Shown one piece after another: positions 16,888 to 26,100 of a stretch of 33,735 bases of DNA. The stretch covers positions 1-33,735 of the forward strand of contig LXQE01000165.1 in assembly GCA_003326195.1 (NCBI GenBank), in the 5' to 3' direction. Position numbers and translations under genes: made by a program. Source of the DNA: Nostoc punctiforme NIES-2108. GTDB lineage: Bacteria > Cyanobacteriota > Cyanobacteriia > Cyanobacteriales > Nostocaceae. The notes under the pieces are model-generated. The model was not told the DNA's origin. It searched no databases and saw only the letters and a program-made list of their open reading frames with translations. The number at the start of each line of letters is the position of its first letter. Positions within the stretch are counted from its first letter, which is position 1.

Positions 16888-17058
16888 TTTCTCTTCTGAT
16901 TGTAGATGAAGTCTTAACATCTGGGTACATATTTTGTTAACATAAATGTTATGCCCTGCTTGAGGAATTAATAGTCAAGCAAACCACTATTATGTTAGTT
17001 ACTCATTAATTAGCCGCTGTACAGCAATATTGTAAAATCGTGTGAAAGTATTGCGGTG
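16888..17058 (+). pseudogene. Relic of a second Wzt-type ATPase gene
   Basis: One continuous frame reads LIVDEVLTSGYIFC, stop, HKCYALLEELIVKQTTIML, VTH, stop, LAAVQQYCK. This lines up without gaps with LILDEVLAVGDIFFQQKCYARLEEL, VTHHLASVQQYCK of the intact ATPase encoded at 10429. It covers Walker B to just past the H-loop and nothing more. Two in-frame stops and the short length make it a dead fragment. The match at DNA level is also plain, for example in the CAGCAATATTGTAAA shared by both copies. Confidence 0.8.
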
Positions 17059-17090
17059 CGATCGCTTGTAAATTGGTTTGGCGATGAAAA

Positions 17091-17130
17091 GCGCGATCTG
17101 CCTTTGGCGGCAGCGCTTCGCTATCGCTTC
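17091..17130. repeat. Short dispersed cyanobacterial repeat
   Basis: A GC-rich stretch with nested palindromes (GGCGGCAGCGCTTCGC and CGCTATCGC), of the kind scattered between genes in Nostoc-like genomes. It lies between the wzt relic and the next duplicated fragment. Confidence 0.45.
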
Positions 17131-17156
17131 TAAGATGGACAAAGTTTTTCAGTAAT

Positions 17157-17205
17157 TAAGATATCTCCTAAGTGTTTGTGCGACCAAGAGTAATCTGAAT
17201 TCAGC
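17157..17205 (-). repeat. Duplicated scrap of the TPR end of the 1228-residue gene
   Basis: Nearly identical (two differences seen) to 17606-17654, which encodes part of the last TPR units of the large fusion gene. The two copies are in direct orientation about 450 bases apart. It marks a small duplication or a failed deletion around the xisI fragment. Confidence 0.75.
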
Positions 17206-17210
17206 TTCAT

Positions 17211-17444
17211 TTATGCCACGCAAAAATCGGTATACTGACGAACTTGAGGAGGATAAAAGCCCAAGATAATATCCTCTCTAGGAACTCCTGCTGCTAACAA
17301 TTCCTCGGCTACAGGACGATTAGTACCATCATGTTGAATCCAGATTTTCCCTTGGATGATATCAATATGTATCACTGAACCATGTACCCGACGTTGCCCA
17401 TCCCAGCCTACGTGCAGCATTTCATAACGATCTCTTTGAGGGTC
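17211..17444 (-). pseudogene. C-terminal fragment of a xisI-like gene
   Basis: The frame reads QRDRYEMLHVGWDGQRRVHG, then HIDIIQGKIWIQHDGT and a DIILGFYPPQVRQYTDF ending, matching the usual C-terminal two thirds of XisI proteins (accessory factors named from the fdxN excision element, found in many copies in cyanobacteria). The first 30 to 40 residues are absent and replaced by a dispersed repeat. No xisH partner is present. A start at 17420 could give a 69-residue product, but this is most likely a remnant. Confidence 0.7.
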
Positions 17445-17518
17445 GATCGCTTCTCTTCTCTACGAGAGGCTGCGCCAACGAGACGCTACGCGAACACCCG
17501 CCGCAGGCATCGCTTCTC
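17445..17518. repeat. Dispersed GC-rich repeat that replaces the start of the xisI fragment
   Basis: Contains CTCTTCTCTACGAGAGG, GAGACGCTACGCGAAC and CGCCGCAGGCATCGC, modules common in the interspersed repeats of Nostoc-like genomes. It directly abuts the point where xisI similarity ends. Confidence 0.5.
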
Positions 17519-17530
17519 ATGATGTTAAAT

Positions 17531-20500
17531 TCAAAAAATTCTAGGTTGCAGCTGCAAAGCACGACGATAAGAAGAACTTGCTCCTGATAGCTGACCTCGG
17601 TCTGCTAAGATATCTCCTAAGTGTTTGTGCAACCAAGAGTAATCTGGATTCAGTTCGATCGCACGTTGGTAAGAAGCGATCGCCTCATCCCATTTCTTAT
17701 CTTTTTCTAAAGCCTTCGCTAACTCCAAGTGTATTTCAAAGTTATTTGGGTGGAATTGGAGTGCAGTTTGGTAAGTGGCGATCGCATCACAAAAGCGATT
17801 TTGTCGAACTAAAGCATCGCCCAGCTGTAGATGGATTTCAGCATCATCTGGCTTAATTGTCAATGCCTGATGATAAAGTTGGATGTCGTCGGGATTAGAA
17901 GCGATGTGAGAGCGATAATAGCTCATTATTCCTTCTTCTCCCTGAGTTTGTTGGAGATAAGATTTGAGTTCTATTAATTCGGTTTGTGAGGTTTGTAGTT
18001 CAGATTGGGATTGTGTTAATTTTTCTTGTAAGGTCTGTAGTTCGGACTGAGATTGTGATAATTCAGTTTGTGTAGCGTATAGTTCCGACTGGGATTGTGT
18101 CAGTTCTTGCTTAGTCTGTTGCAGTTGAAGCTCTGAATCTACTTTTAATTGTGCTTGTACTTCTTGTATTTTCACTTCTTCTTGTTGACGATATCCAGGA
18201 ATATCCAGCAAACGATAACGAGCTAACGCTTCTACACAAAAACCAGTAGTCAACGCTGCCGATCCGAAAAGTCTTTGATCGAGCTGGCCACCATACATCG
18301 GGATTCTCTGCCACGAACCATCAACTTGTTGAGTATCGAGCAGAAACGTGACCGCTTTCTCTAAGCTAGGAACTACATGGTTAAAGTTAAGTAGCGCACA
18401 GGTTGCCAAGGCAGTCAATAGTTCGTCACCAAAGGAGCCATCAGTTTGTTGTAAGTTCAAAATTTTGGTAACAATTGGAATTTTGACTACACCTAGCGAT
18501 GTCACCCCATTGAAGTATGCTCTTGAAAGCATATAGTAAAGACTCAGCTTGTGGTCATAAAATGAAAGATGCTCTTCTTCACTATCCCTAAGTACAATAT
18601 CGCTTAGATATTCAGTTGTTTTTCGAGTTTTCCGGTTTTCGCCCAAATACAACAGAACATTTGCATTAACAACGGAACAAATATCATCTCGATCTGTGAG
18701 CTTCCAAATTTCATCTGAATGGGATATAGCTTTACCAAATTTCATTAGATGCAGCGCTACACTTTTCATCGAGCGAGGCAAAACCCAAGTGTAAAAAACT
18801 CCCTCGTGGTTTCTATTATCCAGAATAATACCTATGTTGTTAGGCACTGGTATGTTATTCATTTTTAAAATATAAGAGATACAACAAATATCATCTAAAT
18901 CTGGTGGAATCGTTGTATGCTTTTCATTTTTCGCTGACCAATACTTCCATAGTCCACCAACTTTCATTTCATTTAGTAAAAAATTGATTCCTTTATCTTG
19001 TATTTCCTGGACTTTTCTTTCACTTCTCAGGAAATACAAAGAATAAAGAATTAGGGATGTCACAAAAGGAGTGCTATCAAAGTTCCAATCTTCTCTATTT
19101 TCTGGATTTTCGTATTTTTGGTCGAATTCTGCTGGAAATTCTCCATCGTCTAATTGATTCTCTTCTAAAAAATCTATGGCTTTTAATATACTAATTTCTG
19201 ATTTACTAGATGGTAATTCCAGAAATGGTTTATTTTTATTTTGATTTTTTTGAACTTTATCTTTATTTTTTTCTAAGTTTTCTTGCATGGAAGGATTCAG
19301 ATTGATAATTTTTTTCAATCTCAAACCTAGCGAACGAGCTAATACAAGCAGTCGTTGCTTAATAGCGGAGTAAAATAAAATTATATGTAGTCCGAGTAGA
19401 ATCAAAAACAAAGGTTGTCGAAAAGATAGCAATGTTAATAAACTAAAAGGCAACCAAACTTCATAGAAATCGTGCAATAAAATATTCTTACCAACAGATT
19501 TCTTAATAGATGGAGAAGGATCGAATTCATCATATTCGGTACTGAAAAACAGCAGCAAAAGGTAAACAGTGAAGGGGACAAAAAGCAAAGGTGCAGATTG
19601 GGAAATCAAGAGAACGAGTACACCTGAAAGAATAGCTTCGAGTGGAAATACAATGTAATTAATCCAAAATCGAAGTGATGCCACACCAAACTTTGTAGCC
19701 AATGTCTTTACACCCGATTTCAAATCATTTTCTCGATCCCAAATTTGATGCAATAGAATACCTCTAACTCCAACCCCAAATGCCCAAGCTGTAGCAACGA
19801 TCGCTAGAGAATAGCTTCCCGATTGAGGAGTTGCCATTAAGCTAGAAAATACTGTAGCGACTAGCAATGTGGGAATTGCGTGTACGGTAGCAGCATCGGC
19901 GACTGCACCCCAGAGATATCGTTCTTTCAGGCGGAGGGGCGGAGCGGGGTAAATCGTCAGTAATGTGTAAATAGAAGCAAGCAAAATTACTGAAGTTAAG
20001 TTCAAGCCAATAAACAACCACGGGACTGCACCGGCAATGGCTAAACCGAGACTTAATAAAATACGTTGCCCTCTCGAAAGAGGAGCCATTCTGTTGTGCT
20101 TGCCAGCTTGAGAATCTACCTCAATATCAAAGATGTCATTGACAACATGACCATAAGCTGAAACGAAAAATATTGAAACTAAAAGAGCCAGTAGTGTAAT
20201 GATAGATTGTTGAGGTGGTGTATCTTGGATGAGGATTTCAGCGTAGGCAATAGCGAGTAATGGGGGGATTTTGTAGAACCACCAATCGTTACCCCGAAGT
20301 AAGTTGAAAACTGATAAAAATCTTTTAGGTTTTACTGAAATGAGTGAGCTAGAGCCAGCTTCTTCGCTGTGCAAACGGTTTTTCATTTTCTCAATAAACT
20401 CCTCCTCTGTTAGAAGCTTATTTTGATTTTTAATAAATCCTAAACTTTTTAAATTAGACGGTCTTTTCAAAAAATCTTGAAAAATAAAAAAATCTGGTTC

Positions 20501-21217
20501 TGTCTGAAATACTTCAAACCCTTCTTCAGGTTTATTAACATCAAAATAGTAAAAAACAGGCTCTATTTCGCTAGGAACTAATATAGCCTGCATAACATAT
20601 CTCGGCTGAGTTGAGTGATTATCATCTGAAAAATGTAAGAGGCTATGGTCAAAAAGTAAACATTCTCCTGCTTTTAGGCAGATGGGTTTTCCATATTTTT
20701 CAACAATTGCATTCTCAATTTTTTTACAGTAAAAGTCAACTGTGCTAGTTACAATGTCAAGAACAATTTTATGACTACCTTCCACGACTTTTAGCGTTCC
20801 ATTTTCTTCATTAGTATCTATCAAAGGACACCAAAGGGTTAAGGAAGTATAATTTTTTGTATCAAGAACAAATGTCCAATCTTGATGAACAGGAAACTTT
20901 CCTTTACCTGGTGGCTTAATAATAAAATTAGTAGTAATAATTTTGTAATTATCAAATATTTTTTTGAGGTGAGGTTCTAAAATACTCGAAATTAGTTTTT
21001 TAGCTTTAATTTTATAGTCTATATTGCCGTCGAAATCTGTTAAGTGATAACTAGATTGTTCCGAGGAGCTTTCCGGATTAAAGTTATCATCTGGTTTCAT
21101 TAACTGTAATTCTGCTAAGACCAAGTTAACTTCCTGGCTAGACAACATCGGCATTGTTGAATAGCCTTTCGCTTCAAATTCTCCTTGGTTCTCGGCTTTA
21201 ATAAGTACATTACGCAT
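17531..21217 (-). CDS. Fusion of PhyH dioxygenase, UbiA prenyltransferase, terpene cyclase-like domain and TPR
   Basis: 1228 residues in one open frame. Residues 1-270: PhyH-type Fe(II)/2-oxoglutarate dioxygenase with intact metal ligands H111-x-D113 and H195, and R206 for 2-oxoglutarate. Residues 297-625: UbiA-type membrane prenyltransferase with NDIFDIEVD (360-368), YPAPPLRLK and DRENDLKSG (D494, D498), plus about eight hydrophobic segments. Residues 673-1003: alpha-barrel repeats like those of class II terpene cyclases, with QQTDGSFGDE and QQVDGSW blocks and a DLDD (773-776) that fits the DxDD proton-donor motif. Residues 1010-1095: coiled coil built of 14-residue repeats. Residues 1110-1228: TPRs. 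Together this suggests prenyl transfer, cyclisation and hydroxylation of an isoprenoid or prenylated acceptor at the membrane. It follows the GT2 gene by 99 bases, probably in one operon. The domain calls are firm; the joint reaction is inference, and the DLDD could be structural. Confidence 0.8.
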   Translation of the reverse strand: MRNVLIKAENQGEFEAKGYSTMPMLSSQEVNLVLAELQLMKPDDNFNPESSSEQSSYHLTDFDGNIDYKIKAKKLISSILEPHLKKIFDNYKIITTNFIIKPPGKGKFPVHQDWTFVLDTKNYTSLTLWCPLIDTNEENGTLKVVEGSHKIVLDIVTSTVDFYCKKIENAIVEKYGKPICLKAGECLLFDHSLLHFSDDNHSTQPRYVMQAILVPSEIEPVFYYFDVNKPEEGFEVFQTEPDFFIFQDFLKRPSNLKSLGFIKNQNKLLTEEEFIEKMKNRLHSEEAGSSSLISVKPKRFLSVFNLLRGNDWWFYKIPPLLAIAYAEILIQDTPPQQSIITLLALLVSIFFVSAYGHVVNDIFDIEVDSQAGKHNRMAPLSRGQRILLSLGLAIAGAVPWLFIGLNLTSVILLASIYTLLTIYPAPPLRLKERYLWGAVADAATVHAIPTLLVATVFSSLMATPQSGSYSLAIVATAWAFGVGVRGILLHQIWDRENDLKSGVKTLATKFGVASLRFWINYIVFPLEAILSGVLVLLISQSAPLLFVPFTVYLLLLFFSTEYDEFDPSPSIKKSVGKNILLHDFYEVWLPFSLLTLLSFRQPLFLILLGLHIILFYSAIKQRLLVLARSLGLRLKKIINLNPSMQENLEKNKDKVQKNQNKNKPFLELPSSKSEISILKAIDFLEENQLDDGEFPAEFDQKYENPENREDWNFDSTPFVTSLILYSLYFLRSERKVQEIQDKGINFLLNEMKVGGLWKYWSAKNEKHTTIPPDLDDICCISYILKMNNIPVPNNIGIILDNRNHEGVFYTWVLPRSMKSVALHLMKFGKAISHSDEIWKLTDRDDICSVVNANVLLYLGENRKTRKTTEYLSDIVLRDSEEEHLSFYDHKLSLYYMLSRAYFNGVTSLGVVKIPIVTKILNLQQTDGSFGDELLTALATCALLNFNHVVPSLEKAVTFLLDTQQVDGSWQRIPMYGGQLDQRLFGSAALTTGFCVEALARYRLLDIPGYRQQEEVKIQEVQAQLKVDSELQLQQTKQELTQSQSELYATQTELSQSQSELQTLQEKLTQSQSELQTSQTELIELKSYLQQTQGEEGIMSYYRSHIASNPDDIQLYHQALTIKPDDAEIHLQLGDALVRQNRFCDAIATYQTALQFHPNNFEIHLELAKALEKDKKWDEAIASYQRAIELNPDYSWLHKHLGDILADRGQLSGASSSYRRALQLQPRIF
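17975..18100 (-). repeat. Three 42-bp tandem repeats encoding the coiled coil
   Basis: Within the large fusion gene, residues 1040-1081 consist of three units of 14 residues, each with a TQSQSEL or SQSQSEL half followed by a variable half. The DNA repeats every 42 bases. Such repeats can change copy number and so adjust the length of the coiled coil between the cyclase-like and TPR parts. Confidence 0.8.
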
Positions 21218-21316
21218 AGCAATACTGGTGTTAAAGTAAATGGTGGTTAAGTTTTAAGTGGATACGCAACCTAGCATCTTAGCTTTAGTATATTTTAAGC
21301 AGTAGGAAGGTGCGAA

Positions 21317-22291
21317 TTATCCTAATTTTACTCTGATTTTCTCATTTTTCCAGTTTTGAGGATTATGCAATTTCATTCCTGCCTCCCAACCGCAACGAAC
21401 ACCTATAATCGACTCTTGAATATATTTAAACAACAAATAAAAAGGCAAATTATGAGTCAATTTAAGGCGTAAAATTCTTAACAAACATCGGTAGATCAGA
21501 AGTGAACTGAGACGGATTAAAAACATTGGCAAAGGTAGTTTTTGGTATCCATGTTTGAAAGCAAAGTAGGTAGTATTTTTAGCGAGGGAATACCAACAGG
21601 TGAGATGCCGGCGATCGCGGCGATTATGACTGGGTTGCACATAGTGTTCTACAACCGCATCTATATGATGAACCCTGTAGCCAGCTTCCAGCAAACGCAA
21701 ACAGATATCGGTTTCTTCTAAAAAATACTCAAAAAACTCATCAAAATAGCCAATTCTGACTAAAGTTTCTCGTTGATATGAAGCATTAGCTCCCATTACA
21801 CCGCGAAACCATTCAGGGCTGGAAGTATATTTAGCTGTCTCTATCGCGGAAAGAACTGGTCGAGATTCGCTCAAACGGCTATTGACACCTCTAGCAAACT
21901 GTAAAGAAAAATTTTGTTGAGTTTTATCTATAACAGCTCCACCCACACAACCACAACTTGCTCCCTGTTCTCGGTAAATTTGTAAATGTAAATCTATCCA
22001 ATTGTCGGGAGGAATAACATCATCATCAAGATAAAAAATAATATCTCCTGATGCAGCTTTCAAACCTAAGTTTCTAGCCACACTCACATTTCTTTGCTCA
22101 GTCAAAATAACCTGATTAATAATATCCTTATATTCTAATAAAACTAACTTGGTATCATCTTGTGTCGGGCCAACGACTAAAATTAGCTCTTGAAAAGAAC
22201 ATCGCCAAAGCGAAACAGCACTCATCACTCTTGAGAGAAAGTTACACCTGTCTACAGTACAGATAATCACAGTTGCAGAAAGAGATGGCAT
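21317..22291 (-). CDS. GT2 family glycosyltransferase
   Basis: 324 residues. A GT-A fold GT2 domain starts at residue 5 (SATVIICTVDRCNFL) and has RNVSVARNLGL, the metal-binding YLDDDV (around 92-97) and an ETDICLRLLEAGYRV block (around 192) typical of the catalytic ED region. The C-terminal third is basic and partly hydrophobic (FLIRLSSLLIYRCLLRIL), suggesting membrane association. All catalytic motifs look intact. It probably heads an operon with the 1228-residue fusion gene downstream and is divergent from the 1599-residue gene across 886 bases. Confidence 0.85.
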   Translation of the reverse strand: MPSLSATVIICTVDRCNFLSRVMSAVSLWRCSFQELILVVGPTQDDTKLVLLEYKDIINQVILTEQRNVSVARNLGLKAASGDIIFYLDDDVIPPDNWIDLHLQIYREQGASCGCVGGAVIDKTQQNFSLQFARGVNSRLSESRPVLSAIETAKYTSSPEWFRGVMGANASYQRETLVRIGYFDEFFEYFLEETDICLRLLEAGYRVHHIDAVVEHYVQPSHNRRDRRHLTCWYSLAKNTTYFAFKHGYQKLPLPMFLIRLSSLLIYRCLLRILRLKLTHNLPFYLLFKYIQESIIGVRCGWEAGMKLHNPQNWKNEKIRVKLG

Positions 22292-22366
22292 TACAAATAA
22301 TTTAGTGATAATTTATAGCGCTTTTCGTTTGTATGCAATACAGTCTGACCTCACTTCCATTCCTCT

Positions 22367-22377
22367 CTTCTAAAAGG
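22367..22377 (+). repeat. Left target-site duplication of the MITE
   Basis: CTTCTAAAAGG occurs directly before the element and again, identically, at 22599-22609 directly after it. An 11-bp duplication fits IS4-family transposition. Confidence 0.75.
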
Positions 22378-22598
22378 CTACGGTGTACACACAAGTCCTA
22401 AAAACCTAGCTTGATAAGCATTTTCTCGTTTTCCTCATTTCCAGTCTAAGACTGGGAATGCATTCATTGAGTCTCTGACTCAATATCTGACTAGAGGCAG
22501 CAGCCCCTAATCAGGCATTCCTATACTTTGCATAGGAACGAGATAAACGAGAGAACAATGAGAAATTGATCTTTTTTCGACTTGTGTATACACCGTAG
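22378..22598. mobile_element. 221-bp MITE with 20-bp terminal inverted repeats
   Basis: Begins CTACGGTGTACACACAAGTC and ends with the inverse of CTACGGTGTATACACAAGTC (one difference in 20). It is flanked by an 11-bp direct repeat and has no coding capacity. The interior is a series of hairpins: CCAGTC-3-GACTGG (22441-22455), ATTGAGTC-3-GACTCAAT (22466-22484), an imperfect one at 22487-22514, and TTCCTAT-7-ATAGGAA (22518-22538). The outer arms are also partly complementary. It is a non-autonomous element, probably moved in trans by an IS4-type transposase. Confidence 0.8.
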
Positions 22599-22609
22599 CT
22601 TCTAAAAGG
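22599..22609 (+). repeat. Right target-site duplication of the MITE
   Basis: Identical to 22367-22377 (CTTCTAAAAGG), directly after the right terminal repeat. Confidence 0.75.
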
Positions 22610-22667
22610 GGAGAGGCTTTGAATCTTACTCCCCAACGCTAGTAGTAAAGGGGCTGTTCTTGTTAGG

Positions 22668-22689
22668 TCTGTATTCGACTCAATACAGA
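22668..22689. repeat. Small perfect hairpin
   Basis: TCTGTATT-6-AATACAGA, an 8-bp stem. It lies in the long gap before the 1599-residue gene. No T run follows, so it is not an obvious terminator. Confidence 0.4.
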
Positions 22690-22728
22690 GGCGCTAAATT
22701 GATAATTAAGAGCGATCGCTTAGGATTC

Positions 22729-22761
22729 AGATCCCCGACTTCTTTAAGAAGTGGGGGATCT
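22729..22761. repeat. 33-bp near-perfect palindrome
   Basis: Two 16-base arms (AGATCCCCGACTTCTT and AAGAAGTGGGGGATCT) around one base, with a single G-G mismatch. A motif of this kind (GATCCCCGACTTCTT) is widespread as a dispersed palindrome in Nostoc-like genomes. It could serve as a bidirectional terminator-like structure between the divergent genes. Confidence 0.55.
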
Positions 22762-23177
22762 GGTTTCCGACGATTTATGCTTTCACACATTTGGAATGAT
22801 CCCCCCGGTTACTAGCAATCGAATTATCCACAGATTTTAACGCACCTTTTGATTTTTTATCTTTTCTTCATAATTGCGTATATTTTTTTACATTTCTTAT
22901 AATTTCTTTAATCCATATCTCCAAGAGAGTTGATACTTTTAGCTACATCTGGAAAAATTAATATTTGTAAAAAATACTCTTGAAACAAAGTTGGTAGGGA
23001 GTGAAAGTGTATAATTTCAAGCATTTACCATGTTGGTTAAAAATTTATGCTTTTGAAGTAGTATACTTTCGCTGAGCTTAATCAGCAATAAGTATTTAAA
23101 TTAACAACTTTAATATGCGTAAATACCGTTGTTAATTAAAAGACATTGTACTATTAATCTAGCGAAACTATTCTAAA
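22762..23177 (+). promoter_or_regulatory. AT-rich leader of the 1599-residue gene
   Basis: No gene is seen in these 416 bases. The stretch becomes strongly AT-rich after 22840 and must hold the promoter of the large chimera. No clear promoter hexamers, riboswitch or ribosome binding site could be fixed; the ATG at 23178 is preceded by CTATTCTAAA, which has no Shine-Dalgarno match. Confidence 0.3.
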
Positions 23178-26100
23178 ATGCGTAGAATTCATCAAGAACT
23201 TGAAAAGAATGGATATGCAGTAATTGAATTTCTCAATCAAACTGAAGTAAAAAGCCTCCTCAAATTTAACGAAAAGTATTCTTTTCCTAATAATTTGGTA
23301 ACTACTAGTATGATTTTTACCATAAATACCTCAGATTTATCATACCGAAAGCTACTTACTCAGGAAGTAAAAAGGTGTTTTGCTCTTAAATTAGCAATTT
23401 TATTTGCTGAATATAGGATAGTGCTTTGTAATTTAGTTTTTAAAAGTACTGATGTATTATTTAGTCAAATGCCTCTAAATCAAGACCCATCATTAGTAGA
23501 TGAAACATCTTTAACATCCTTTGGAGTGTGGTGTCCTCTAATTGATGTAGACGAGCAAAATGGCTGTCTCCAAGTTGTTAAAAAAAGCCATTTGCTTAAT
23601 TCAAAGCGCAGACCATTTTTTGTTTTTGATGGCTTTCCCTACAGTCAAGATATACTGTCACTTTTACAACAAAATTATCTCAGCAGTATCCCGATGAAAG
23701 CTGGACAAGCGTTAGTATATGATAAGCGACTTTTTCACGGTTCACCACCTAATACAACTACTGTTGAAAGAGTCGCAGCTATATGCAGCTTAGTTCCTCA
23801 AAACATCTTGACCCATTTTTGTTACAGAGAGACGCTAATCTCTGAAAAGCTAGAAGTATTTGAGGTAGATGATGATTTTTACGATAGATATATCGTAAGT
23901 GAGAAACCAAAAGACGTTAAAAGTTTAGGGATATTTAATTATGAAGTTGACACACTAACACCAGAGCTACTTGTAAAAAAACTAGGAACAAAAAATTACA
24001 ATTTAATAATCCCTAGTTGGGCAAACTTTGAAATAAACTTTCAGCCTCAGTTTTTAGAAAAACTTAACCCATCGCTTCAAAAAGTAGCAATCCTTGTCAG
24101 CAATGAATTTGAAGGTTTTTCTCAAAATGGGGGAATAGGCACTTACTATACAACCTTAAGTCAAAAACTTAAATCTGATGGCTGGTGCATCATCCTGCTT
24201 CTTTGTCAAACTGAAGCTGATTTCCAAGGAGAAGCAAGCTTCCCTGATGTAGATTGCGTATTTTCTACTCACGAAATAAAACAGGTTTTAAATCTTCAAC
24301 CAATTCATGATCAAATTTTAGCTACAACGCAGCAAGATGCAATTAACAATAGCTTTGACTATCAGAGTTTCTGTTGTTTATTCTTCACTCAAGCAGTCAT
24401 CACTAGCTTACCAGATGCAGTAGTTTATGTAGAATTTCCCGACATTTGGGGGTTCGGCTACCGCACAATTCAAACTAAGAAAACTGGATTGCTGGGTGAC
24501 AGTTGTCTCATCGGTGTCACTGCTCATGGGTGCTTTGAATGGCTGCGCGAGGTTAATAGTCAATATACTCTAGAGCAACCCCAATGGTTTTGGCAAGCTT
24601 ACCACTACGAGCAATTTTCCTATGAGAATGCAGATGTAGCTTACTTTCCTTCATACTTCCTCAAGTCAAAATTAGAAAGTTATGGTTGGAAAACATCCCA
24701 GTCCAAGCACTTACCATACTTTGTACCCACTGCACATCAACAGTGTAAAAGTGAGGGATTTGCAAATCAAAATAATCTCAATGTAGATAAAATACCCGTT
24801 GTCTTTTTCAGTCGTTTGGAAGAGAGAAAAGGACTTTGCACTTTTGTAGAAGCAATGAAATTACTGAATCCTATTTTAGTTGAGAAAATTCAGATTATTT
24901 TCATCGGGAAAATTATTCCTCTACAATCGTCTCAACTACAACATCTAGACAGTCAGCAGTATATCGAACAACAACTTGATAGTCATATAGCCTACAACTT
25001 AATGCCAAATTTATCCAGTCAAGATGCGATTAAATTTATTACTGAATTAAATCACCCAATTGTTTGCCTGACAAGCCTACAAGAAAACTTTCCCAATACG
25101 GGATTAGAAATGGGACAGTTACCCATCAGTTTAGTGGTTTCAGATACAGGGGGATTTCGAGAAACTTTAAATTTAGTTGAACGTTCTGACTGCGTGCATT
25201 GGTTTCACCCAGAAAATTCTCATTCCCTCGCTCAAACGATAACTCAGGCAATTAATGCTTATCCTGAAAAGCCATTAATTCCCGAATATGAAGTTTTAGA
25301 ACAAGTAAATCAACGCTTGCTGAACCAAAGATTAGAATATATGAGTCAAGCTTTTATTAATGCTGCCCCTAATGAAACTCAAACTCCTAAAGTCACAATT
25401 ACTATTGTCTGCTGGCAGACAGTAAATACTATATTAGAGTGTCTAGAAAGTCTTGCCGCCCAAACTTATAACAATTTTGATGTGATTGTCGGGTATCGAG
25501 AATCAATTGATGAGTATTTACAAGAAATAATTACTCAAGCTCAAACTAAGTTTCCTAGCTATAAATATTTAAATTTAGATGCGAACTGGAGTTTGGGAGA
25601 AAGTTATAACTACTTAGTCGAGTTAGCAGCAGGAGAGTATGTTTTACAGTTAGCTGTGGAACATATTGCCTTACCAGATATGCTAGAAAAGTTAGTAAGG
25701 GCTACGATCGCATCTGATGCAGACGTGGTAGTATGTCCGCAGGTTACGCTTCAAGAGGATGGAGAACTAAAAGCGATGCCTGCGGCAGTAAACTACACCT
25801 TCATTGATGGTTGTTTACTCAAGTTGCTGGAGTTTAACCACAACCAAGATATATCTGCGTTATTTTCTCTCAAACTGCTGCAAGAATTTCCCTACTCGCC
25901 AGAGAGAGGATTGTTCGCTCTCAATTGGCATATCTTAGCAGCAGCGATCGCCACTGGTAAAGAAATTGCTTACTACCCTTATCCTCTCTACGCCATTAGC
26001 AATTCTACGTCAACAACTAATCTTGTAAATTTAGCTAAAGAACGGTATTATCTGCGTCAATACTTGTATCAAATCGAGCCTGCTAAGTGGAATCAACGCC

